Shown here: positions 31,136 to 37,154 of the stretch, in pieces
How positions within the stretch are numbered: position 1 is the first letter of the stretch
How the letters are laid out: each line of letters begins with the position of its first letter
Assembly (NCBI GenBank): GCA_943360385.1
Contig: CALRIM020000006.1
Location: 1-37,154 of the forward strand
Reading direction: 5' to 3'
Source of the DNA: CAJBVG01 sp943360385
Lineage (GTDB): Bacteria; Bacteroidota; Bacteroidia; Sphingobacteriales; Sphingobacteriaceae
Length of the DNA stretch: 37,154 bases
The notes under the pieces: generated by a model
The model's database searches: none
Told to the model about the DNA's origin: nothing
The model's input: only the letters and a program-made list of their open reading frames with translations
Position numbers and translations under genes: made by a program

Positions 31136-32272
31136 TTATTCAAAATAATTCATACTCTTAAACCCACCATCTTTTAAATATTGATCTTTCTTCATTAAAT
31201 GCAAATCAGATAAAATCATGTCTTTAACCAATGCTGGTAAATCGTATTGTGGTTTCCAACCTAATTTAGTTTGTGCTTTAGTTGGATCTCCAATTAATAA
31301 CTCAACTTCTGTAGGGCGGTAATATTTAGGGTCGACAAGCACAACTGTTTGTCCGAATTTTAAATTTTCAGGGTTCAATCCTAATGAAATCATTTTTTCA
31401 TTATCCATATCAATTACTACTCCTCTCTCAGCTTCCCCTTTTCCAGAAAATTCAATTTCAATTCCAAGTTCTGCAAATGTCATCCTAACAAAATCTCTCA
31501 CATGAGTAGTGATTCCTGTAGCCACAACATAATCTTCTGGTTTCTCTTGTTGAAGCATTAAATACATCGCTTCTATATAGTCTTTTGCATGACCCCAATC
31601 TCTTTGAGCATCCAAGTTTCCAAGAAATAATTTTTCTTGTAATCCCATTGCAATACGTGCTGCTGCTCTTGTAATTTTTCTAGTTACAAAAGTTTCTCCA
31701 CGAACGGGGCTTTCATGATTAAATAATATTCCATTACATGCATAAATACCATATGCTTCTCTATAGTTCACCGTAATCCAATACCCGTACATTTTTGCAA
31801 CAGCATAAGGAGAACGTGGATAGAATGGAGTTTTCTCTGATTGAGGAACTTCTTGTACTAAACCATAAAGCTCTGATGTAGATGCTTGGTAGAATTTTGT
31901 CTTTTGTGTTAGTCCTAAAATACGTATTGCTTCCAAAATTCTGAGGGTACCAATCCCATCGGCATTGGCTGTATATTCTGGTGTATCGAAACTTACTTTA
32001 ACGTGACTCATTGCTGCCAAATTGTAAATTTCATCTGGTTGAGTTTCTTGGATTATACGAATAAGATTTGTAGAATCTGTTAAATCACCATAGTGCAATT
32101 TAAAGTTAACTTTCCCTTCATGCAGATCTTGATATAAATGATCAATTCGTTCTGTATTGAATGAAGAACTACGACGTTTAATTCCATGAACAAAATATCC
32201 CTTCTTTAAAAGAAACTCCGCTAAATACGCACCATCTTGTCCGGTAACGCCTGTAATTAATGCTACTTTCAC
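31136..32272 (-). CDS. gmd: GDP-mannose 4,6-dehydratase (Gmd), GTG start
   Basis: This 378-residue SDR has VTGQDGAYLAEFLLKKGY near the N-terminus, YNLAAMSHVKVSF, the STSELYG triad region, SPYAVAKMYGYW (Tyr and Lys of Y-x-x-x-K) and a NHESPVRGETFVTRKITRA segment diagnostic for Gmd. The start is a GTG (32270-32272) whose first base is the last base of the TAG stop of the preceding gene. It makes GDP-4-keto-6-deoxy-mannose, precursor of GDP-fucose, GDP-rhamnose, GDP-colitose or GDP-perosamine. No enzyme for the next step is in the window. Confidence 0.93.
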   Translation of the reverse strand: MKVALITGVTGQDGAYLAEFLLKKGYFVHGIKRRSSSFNTERIDHLYQDLHEGKVNFKLHYGDLTDSTNLIRIIQETQPDEIYNLAAMSHVKVSFDTPEYTANADGIGTLRILEAIRILGLTQKTKFYQASTSELYGLVQEVPQSEKTPFYPRSPYAVAKMYGYWITVNYREAYGIYACNGILFNHESPVRGETFVTRKITRAAARIAMGLQEKLFLGNLDAQRDWGHAKDYIEAMYLMLQQEKPEDYVVATGITTHVRDFVRMTFAELGIEIEFSGKGEAERGVVIDMDNEKMISLGLNPENLKFGQTVVLVDPKYYRPTEVELLIGDPTKAQTKLGWKPQYDLPALVKDMILSDLHLMKKDQYLKDGGFKSMNYFE

Positions 32273-33249
32273 TACTGATTGTTTAAAAAGTTTTTTAAAT
32301 CGATAATGTTTTTAATCTGATTGGAAACTGCACCAACTTCATGAGCAATTTGTATACTCAACCAATCCATTAAGAAAACAGTATCATACATATGTTCCAT
32401 GGTTAAGGCTTTTGTATCCATTTCATGAACAAATGAACCGTATGATTCTAATAATTTTTTAATGAAATTAAAACGTAAATTAATTCTTGTATTACTACCA
32501 GAATTTAACATAATATAATTTGAATCCCATTTCTGATAATAGCTTTCAATAACATTATGATTTGCTTCTGGAATTACCACCACAAATGCTTCTAGTTTTG
32601 CATTCTCTTGTACTTGCTGTGCAAATCGAATCGCTAACCCTTCCATATCTGGAGATGCAATAATTACATATTTATTTTTAATTGTACTTTTAAACTGATC
32701 TTTTATATACTCCGATTTCTTTTTGTAATCTTCAAAATTCGCAACGGTGTTTTTTATGCCTTCTAATTCAGCATCAATTTTTAACCCTAATAATTCAGAG
32801 AAAATTAAAAATAAATAAGTAATAGGATATCCGAAAGCAACTCGTGGTTGATATCCACCCACAGCTTTATATACAGGTACATTATCTTTTGCTGCTAACT
32901 CTGCTAATTTACCACCAACAGTTAAAGCAATACAAGTTGCCTCTTTTAATTGTGCATCGGCATAAGCACTTAGTGTTTCTTCTGTATTACCAGAGTAAGA
33001 ACATAAAATCACTAAAGTGTCTTTATTTACAAATTTTGGTAATTGATAATCCGAAACGGGTTCTATAGGAATATCAATTTTATTGATATAATAGCTCTTA
33101 ATAATTTTACCTGAAATTCCCGACCCACCAAGTCCACTAATTACTATGTGTTTAAAATCACTAAGCTTTTTACCATGTGCATGATAATTTTTAATCGCAT
33201 AATCAATTTGGTCAGAAAATTGTGCTAATTCTGGTCCTAAATAATTCAT
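32272..33249 (-). CDS. Phosphoglucose/phosphomannose isomerase (SIS domain)
   Basis: This 325-residue double-SIS protein has GLGGSGISGKI at about 40-50, SYSGNTEETLSAY near 84-96 and a C-terminal HEVGAVSNQIKNI. These are the substrate-binding features of the archaeal/Bacteroidota bifunctional PGI/PMI family. It interconverts fructose-6-P with glucose-6-P and mannose-6-P, which feeds both the rmlA substrate (via glucose-1-P) and GDP-mannose for the adjacent gmd. The gene overlaps gmd by one base. The start ATG is at 33247-33249, after a 56-bp gap without visible features. Confidence 0.85.
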   Translation of the reverse strand: MNYLGPELAQFSDQIDYAIKNYHAHGKKLSDFKHIVISGLGGSGISGKIIKSYYINKIDIPIEPVSDYQLPKFVNKDTLVILCSYSGNTEETLSAYADAQLKEATCIALTVGGKLAELAAKDNVPVYKAVGGYQPRVAFGYPITYLFLIFSELLGLKIDAELEGIKNTVANFEDYKKKSEYIKDQFKSTIKNKYVIIASPDMEGLAIRFAQQVQENAKLEAFVVVIPEANHNVIESYYQKWDSNYIMLNSGSNTRINLRFNFIKKLLESYGSFVHEMDTKALTMEHMYDTVFLMDWLSIQIAHEVGAVSNQIKNIIDLKNFLNNQ

Positions 33250-33305
33250 CTTTTCTCCTTTTTTATATTGTTTATTGCTTAGTGTATTATTTTTTCTTGA
33301 ATTCT

Positions 33306-34175
33306 TTATTTTGATAATTCACGAATTCGAAGTAAGTATTGCCCATATCCGCTCTTCACCAAAGGTGCTGCCAATTTCTCTAATTGAGATTTGTTAATAT
33401 ATCCCATTCGGTAAGCAACTTCCTCAATACATCCGATCTTTAAATTTTGTCGTTCTTCTATTACTTGAACAAACTGACCTGCTTGCATTAAAGATGCAAA
33501 TGTACCAGTATCTAACCAAGCTGTTCCCCTATTTAAAATTCCTACTTTCAATTTACCTTGCTCCAAGTACACTTTATTTACATCAGTAATTTCATACTCA
33601 CCACGAGCACTTGGTTTAATATTCTTAGCTATTTCTACAACAGAATTATCGTAAAAATACAATCCCGGTACTGCGTAATTTGATTTAGGTTTTTCTGGTT
33701 TTTCTTCAATAGAAATTGCTTTCATTTGATCATCAAACTCTACCACTCCATATCGCTCAGGGTCACTCACATGGTAAGCATACACAACGCCTCCAGTTGG
33801 GTTATTATTACTTTGCAATAACTCCGCTAATCCTGATCCATAGAATATATTATCACCAAGAATTAATGCTACTTTATCATTTCCAATAAATTCTTCTCCA
33901 ATTACAAAAGCCTGAGCCAAGCCATTTGGTTGTTCTTGAACTTTATATTCAAATTTGCAACCCAATGAACTTCCATCGCCTAATAATCTTTCAAAATTTG
34001 GTAAATCATGAGGAGTAGAAATAATTAGAATCTCACGAATACCAGACATCATTAAACACGATAATGGATAATAAATCATTGGTTTATCATACACGGGCAT
34101 CATTTGCTTACTCATTGCAAGGGTTAATGGATGTAGGCGGGTACCCGATCCTCCCGCAAGTATAATTCCTTTCAT
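33306..34175 (-). CDS. rmlA: Glucose-1-phosphate thymidylyltransferase (RmlA/RfbA)
   Basis: The ATG at 34173-34175 gives 289 residues beginning MKGIILAGGSGTRLHPLT; the longer frame from a GTG at 34233-34235 lies inside rmlB and is rejected. The pyrophosphorylase signature LAGGSGTRL and KQMMPVYDKPMIYYPLS, plus ILGDNIFYGSGL and the C-terminal WLDTGT, identify RmlA with near certainty. It makes dTDP-glucose, allosterically inhibited by dTDP-rhamnose in known members. It follows rmlB by 4 bp. Neither rmlC nor rmlD is present here. Confidence 0.95.
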   Translation of the reverse strand: MKGIILAGGSGTRLHPLTLAMSKQMMPVYDKPMIYYPLSCLMMSGIREILIISTPHDLPNFERLLGDGSSLGCKFEYKVQEQPNGLAQAFVIGEEFIGNDKVALILGDNIFYGSGLAELLQSNNNPTGGVVYAYHVSDPERYGVVEFDDQMKAISIEEKPEKPKSNYAVPGLYFYDNSVVEIAKNIKPSARGEYEITDVNKVYLEQGKLKVGILNRGTAWLDTGTFASLMQAGQFVQVIEERQNLKIGCIEEVAYRMGYINKSQLEKLAAPLVKSGYGQYLLRIRELSK

Positions 34176-34179
34176 ATAT

Positions 34180-35229
34180 TTATCGTGTATATTGTTGTTC
34201 GTAATAATTAGAATATGCACCTGAGGTAACATCACTCAACCACTCTTCATTTTGAAGATACCACTCAACTGTTTTTTCTAAACCCTCTTCAAATTGTAAA
34301 CTAGGTTTCCAACCCAAGTCATTTTGTAATTTTGAGGAGTCTATCGCATAACGTAAATCATGACCTGCTCTATCAGTAACATAAGTGATAAGCTTCGCCG
34401 ATTCCCCATTTTCTCTTCCTAATTTTTTATCCATTATGCTACATAATAGATTAATGAGGTCTATGTTTTTCCACTCATTATGCCCACCAATATTGTAAGT
34501 ACTCCCAGATTTTGCATTATGGAAGATGACATCTATCGCACGAGCATGATCCTCTACCCAAAGCCAATCTCTAACGTTTTCTCCTTTTCCGTAAATAGGA
34601 ATAGGTAAATTATTTTTAATATTATTGATTGATAATGGGATTAATTTTTCGGGAAAATGATGAGACCCATAATTATTTGAACAGTTAGAAATAACTGTAT
34701 CCATTTTATAAGTATCGAAATATGCTCTAACAAAATGATCAGAGCTTGCTTTTGAAGCAGAATAAGGACTATGTGGATCGTAAGCAGTATCTTCGGTAAA
34801 CAAACCTTGTTCTCCTAAAGTTCCATAAACTTCGTCGGTAGAAACATGGTAAAATCTATGGTTGTTATACTCTCCCTTCCATAAATTTCTAGCGGCATTC
34901 AATAAATTTACTGTGCCAACAACATTCGTTAAAACAAAATCTGTAGGGTTTGTAATAGAACGATCAACATGCGATTCTGCTGCTAAATGAATTACATCTG
35001 TAAATTGATGCTTATCAAAAAGGTCATTTATATTTTGCGCATCTACGATATCTGCTTTTATAAACTGATAATTACCCTCCTGTTCAATATCCAAAAGATT
35101 CTTTAAATTCCCAGCATAAGTGAGTTTATCAAGGTTGTAAATCTGATCATTAGGATATTTTTTCACAAATAACCTAACTACATGAGAGCCAATAAAACCT
35201 GCTCCACCAGTAATTAAAATCTTACGCAT
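34180..35229 (-). CDS. rmlB: dTDP-glucose 4,6-dehydratase (RmlB/RfbB)
   Basis: The ATG at 35227-35229 gives 349 residues (MRKILITGGAGFIGSHV). An in-frame ATG at 35281-35283 would add 18 residues encoded by word-repeat sequence and is unlikely. Motifs: GGAGFIGSH, LAAESHVDRSI, STDEVYGTLG (catalytic Thr-Asp-Glu), SPYSASKASSDH (Tyr, Lys), NNYGSHHFPEKLIP. It dehydrates dTDP-glucose to dTDP-4-keto-6-deoxyglucose. It is the first gene of the polysaccharide locus in the transcribed direction, after a 196-bp repeat-rich gap. Confidence 0.95.
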   Translation of the reverse strand: MRKILITGGAGFIGSHVVRLFVKKYPNDQIYNLDKLTYAGNLKNLLDIEQEGNYQFIKADIVDAQNINDLFDKHQFTDVIHLAAESHVDRSITNPTDFVLTNVVGTVNLLNAARNLWKGEYNNHRFYHVSTDEVYGTLGEQGLFTEDTAYDPHSPYSASKASSDHFVRAYFDTYKMDTVISNCSNNYGSHHFPEKLIPLSINNIKNNLPIPIYGKGENVRDWLWVEDHARAIDVIFHNAKSGSTYNIGGHNEWKNIDLINLLCSIMDKKLGRENGESAKLITYVTDRAGHDLRYAIDSSKLQNDLGWKPSLQFEEGLEKTVEWYLQNEEWLSDVTSGAYSNYYEQQYTR

Positions 35230-35234
35230 ATCTG

Positions 35235-35260
35235 TTTGTAATTCAATTTGTAATTTGCAA
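35235..35260 (+). repeat. Tandem TTTGTAA-like words before rmlB
   Basis: tttgtaa, a shortened ttcaa, tttgtaa and tttgcaa follow each other immediately upstream of the rmlB start. The period is seven apart from the shortened unit. It is degenerate and AT-rich, so on its own it would be weak; it matters because three other word repeats lie within the next 180 bp. Confidence 0.5.
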
Positions 35261-35283
35261 CGAAAATAACAAAAAAGATTCAT

Positions 35284-35299
35284 TTGCTCGTGTGCTCAT
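35284..35299 (+). repeat. Two 8-bp units of the GTGCTCGT word
   Basis: ttgctcgt and gtgctcat are adjacent, matching the last two units of the repeat that encodes the wbpB N-terminus (28057-28072) in 14 of 16 positions or better. It lies in the rmlB upstream region. Confidence 0.65.
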
Positions 35300-35373
35300 T
35301 TCTATAAATCATTAAAAAATCACAGGAAATATAAAAATTGAAGCAATACAAAACGATAGGTGAATATTACCAA

Positions 35374-35405
35374 TGCTGGACTACTGGACTGTTGGTCTAC
35401 TAGAT
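35374..35405 (+). repeat. Four 8-bp units of a TACTGGAC-like word
   Basis: tgctggac, tactggac, tgttggtc, tactagat in consecutive 8-bp register, with decay toward the right end, where the 7-bp TACGA repeat takes over. Confidence 0.65.
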
Positions 35406-35438
35406 TACGAGGTACGAACTACGAGTTACGAATTACGA
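35404..35438 (+). repeat. Five 7-bp units (NNTACGA) overlapping the DUF3109 stop codon
   Basis: attacga, ggtacga, actacga, gttacga, attacga are in exact register. The last two units supply the final codons and the TAA stop (35426-35428) of the DUF3109 gene on the minus strand. Confidence 0.8.
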
Positions 35439-35986
35439 TATTTTTGAACTTCAGCGTACCACTCCGCCCCATACTTTCGAATAAGAGGTTCTTTTAAAAA
35501 ATCAAAAACGGTTACTTTTAGCTCTTTTCCAAAACTACAAGCATCGCTACAGATACTCCAACGATCGTAATTGAGCGCCTCATAATCAGGGTATTTGGTT
35601 ATGCGTATTGGATATAGATGACATGAAATTGGTTTTTTCCAATCAGTTACTCCATCGTTATACGCTTTTTCGAAGGCACATTGCGTAATTCCATCTTCAA
35701 AAACTACATAAGCACACTCTTTATCTCCATCTACACATGTTGTAGTAAAATCACCTTCAAAATCTAAAGACCATTTACCTTGTTCTTCTATCGCTTTTAA
35801 CCCTTTTTCATTTAAATAAGGCTTTACTTTTTCGAAGATATTTTCAATTATTTCTAATTCTTCCTCATCCAAAGGGGCACCAGAATCACCTGCTACGCAG
35901 CATTCCCCTTTACATTTGCTTAAATTACATACAAACTGTTCTGTAAATAACTCGTCGGATAAAATAGTATTCTCGTGAGGGATCAT
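35426..35986 (-). CDS. DUF3109 cysteine-rich protein
   Basis: This 186-residue protein is rich in paired cysteines: C20, C25, C29, C30 (CNLSKCKGECC), then groups near 84-90 and 102, ISCHLYPIR and CSDACSFG. This is the pattern of the DUF3109 family, related to the YkgJ-type CxxxC proteins thought to bind a metal or Fe-S cluster. The function is not known. The start ATG overlaps the DUF3108 gene by 4 bp, and the last residues (KYRNS) are encoded by a 7-bp tandem repeat. It has no evident link to polysaccharide synthesis and marks the conserved chromosomal flank. Confidence 0.85.
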   Translation of the reverse strand: MIPHENTILSDELFTEQFVCNLSKCKGECCVAGDSGAPLDEEELEIIENIFEKVKPYLNEKGLKAIEEQGKWSLDFEGDFTTTCVDGDKECAYVVFEDGITQCAFEKAYNDGVTDWKKPISCHLYPIRITKYPDYEALNYDRWSICSDACSFGKELKVTVFDFLKEPLIRKYGAEWYAEVQKYRNS

Positions 35987-36771
35987 CTTAAGGAAGTAAT
36001 CGGATTTTTCAATCCATCATATTTTTCTAATTCTAAAACTAAAGAACCAATTAATATTTCCACTTCAACCTTTACAGGAATTCGATTGGTATCGTTTGTA
36101 ATCCACATGTACATACGACTATCCTTACGAAATACTCTACCTGGTTGTAAAGCAGGACTAAATTTAATACATTCAAATTTACCGCTTTCTGTGCTAATGG
36201 TTTCTTTCCCCAAATACTCGATATCTAATGGATAAATCCCATCATCTAAAAAGTATTTCATTTTAATTATTTCGCCAACCTTTACATTTTTTAAATCTAA
36301 ACACCTTGCAAAATAATACATAGAAAGTATGTCGAACGTAACATCAGGGGAGGTAAATGTTCCTTTTGTTGCAATTATTTTATTGCCTTTTTGATCAAAA
36401 TTAGCATAACTATCTCTTTTATATTTACCCTCACGAACACTTTCTGTGAATTGCATCGGCAATAATTGCGATTGATCTACATAGGAATCGTATCTATGGC
36501 GAACCTTTAAAAACCAATCAAAAGAAGGTGTGGTACGGCCAGATGCCACGAAGTGGAGCGGTTTTTTTCCAGAAATCTCCTTTTTAGATTCTTGTACTTC
36601 AAAAGTTACTTCTGCTGCGTGAATAAAGCCATATCGTGCTGTATACTTAAGCTTTTCGCCAATTTGGAATGCTCCTAACCTAAAGTCGGGTTGCAATTGA
36701 GCAACTGCTAACTGGTTAAAACAAACAAAGAAAAATGAAAATAGAAAAACGTAAAGGATGCTTTTTTTCAT
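35983..36771 (-). CDS. Secreted DUF3108 protein
   Basis: The ATG at 36769-36771 gives 262 residues with a clear signal peptide (MKKSILYVFLFSFFFVCFNQLAVAQ, cleavage expected after the AVAQ region). The longer frame upstream is rejected because it buries the signal sequence. The mature part (GEKLKYTARYGFIHAAEVTFEV near 45, FDWFLKVRHRYDSYVD, DILSMYYFARCLDL, FECIKFSPALQPGRVF) matches DUF3108, a periplasmic beta-rich domain of unknown role in Bacteroidota. It probably is co-transcribed with the downstream DUF3109 gene. Confidence 0.85.
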   Translation of the reverse strand: MKKSILYVFLFSFFFVCFNQLAVAQLQPDFRLGAFQIGEKLKYTARYGFIHAAEVTFEVQESKKEISGKKPLHFVASGRTTPSFDWFLKVRHRYDSYVDQSQLLPMQFTESVREGKYKRDSYANFDQKGNKIIATKGTFTSPDVTFDILSMYYFARCLDLKNVKVGEIIKMKYFLDDGIYPLDIEYLGKETISTESGKFECIKFSPALQPGRVFRKDSRMYMWITNDTNRIPVKVEVEILIGSLVLELEKYDGLKNPITSLR

Positions 36772-36812
36772 CTGCAATAGGTGTGATTGGTAAATTTCTG
36801 CAATAATAATAA

Positions 36813-37154
36813 CTATTCTGCAATCTTCTTGTATAATGGTACAGTTGAACACGGCTCTCCATACATTATACTTTTCGCAATGGGTCTAAATAATCTGGTG
36901 ATTTCTACATACGCTGAGGTAGGAACGGGTATTTCACCACACCCTTTAATAACTATTCGCTGATCTTTAAATTCATTTAAATCTATACCCGCCAATGCTT
37001 GTCTAAATAAAGCATTTTCTAAGTCGTTCAAATCTCCAAATACAAGCATGTTGGCAAAAGGCTCTATTTTTGTAGCTAATAGCATAAACGCCCAAGTTGG
37101 TACTATAGCATCTGCACTACAAATTATAGCGACATTTTTACCTTCATATATGCT
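36813..37154 (-). CDS. DUF2480 family protein, C-terminal part
   Basis: An open frame of 113 codons enters from the right edge without its start and ends at 36813. The visible part reads SIYEGKNVAIICSADAIVPT near the edge and ends ...CGEIPVPTSAYVEITRLF, GEPCSTVPLYKK, which I recognise as the C-terminal half of DUF2480, a small cytoplasmic Bacteroidota protein of unknown function. An internal Met at 37083-37085 is not the real start. A 41-bp gap separates it from the DUF3108 gene. Confidence 0.82.
   Translation of the reverse strand, partial: SIYEGKNVAIICSADAIVPTWAFMLLATKIEPFANMLVFGDLNDLENALFRQALAGIDLNEFKDQRIVIKGCGEIPVPTSAYVEITRLFRPIAKSIMYGEPCSTVPLYKKIAE

Noticed and set aside
34176..34235. 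A 20-residue N-terminal extension of rmlA
   Set aside because: The extension starts at GTG inside rmlB, and the family begins precisely at MKGIILAGG, encoded by the ATG at 34173-34175.
35230..35283. An 18-residue N-terminal extension of rmlB from an ATG at 35281
   Set aside because: The added residues come from TTTGTAA word repeats and precede the standard RmlB start MRKILITGG.

Overview
The window is one long AT-rich stretch (about one third G+C by eye) in which every supportable gene lies on the minus strand, so transcription runs from right (37154) to left (1). It looks like a surface-polysaccharide (O-antigen or capsule) locus of a member of the Bacteroidota. Reasons: DUF2480, DUF3108 and DUF3109 proteins at the right edge, a large multi-SLBB Wza-like exporter, the winged-helix/degenerate-nucleotidyltransferase regulator that I associate with Bacteroidota polysaccharide loci, weak Shine-Dalgarno sequences, and short-word tandem repeats between genes. 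I cannot name a genus. No tRNA, rRNA, CRISPR array, transposase or phage gene was seen.

Layout from right to left. (1) 35426-37154: three housekeeping-type genes (partial DUF2480, a secreted DUF3108 protein, cysteine-rich DUF3109). (2) 35230-35425: an intergenic region made largely of several different 7-8 bp word repeats. (3) 27035-35229: nucleotide-sugar supply: rmlB, rmlA, a phosphoglucose/phosphomannose isomerase, gmd, then wbpA, wbpE, wbpD and wbpB for UDP-GlcNAc3NAcA. (4) 22604-26923: a regulator, the Wza-like outer-membrane exporter and a Wzz-type chain-length protein without a kinase domain. (5) 11433-22598: a near-complete CMP-legionaminic acid set of the GDP-sugar type (legB, legC, legH, legI, a GNAT transferase, legG, a PIG-L deacetylase, ptmE, legF), followed by amidination module B (hisF, hisH, amidotransferase). 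(6) 3670-11333: assembly: Wzx flippase, two left-handed beta-helix acyltransferases, an unassigned GT-B-like transferase, a GT4 enzyme, Wzy polymerase and two GT2 enzymes. (7) 1-3663: amidination module A (wbuX, wbuY, wbuZ) directly followed by fnlA and the start of fnlB, a gene order that fits UDP-L-FucNAc/FucNAm synthesis.

Taken together, the genes predict a Wzx/Wzy-made repeat unit with unusual charge: acidic sugars (a nonulosonic acid of the legionaminic type and probably GlcNAc3NAcA) combined with basic acetamidino groups placed by two separate amidotransferase modules. The two HisF paralogues have lost opposite catalytic aspartates (position 11 in one, 130 in the other), which fits recruitment of the histidine-pathway ammonia channel for sugar amidination. 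The initiating phosphoglycosyltransferase, fnlC and the RmlC/RmlD and Fcl/Rmd steps are not in the window. Several ORFs read better from an internal ATG than from the first possible start; the coordinates given use the start I judge real.
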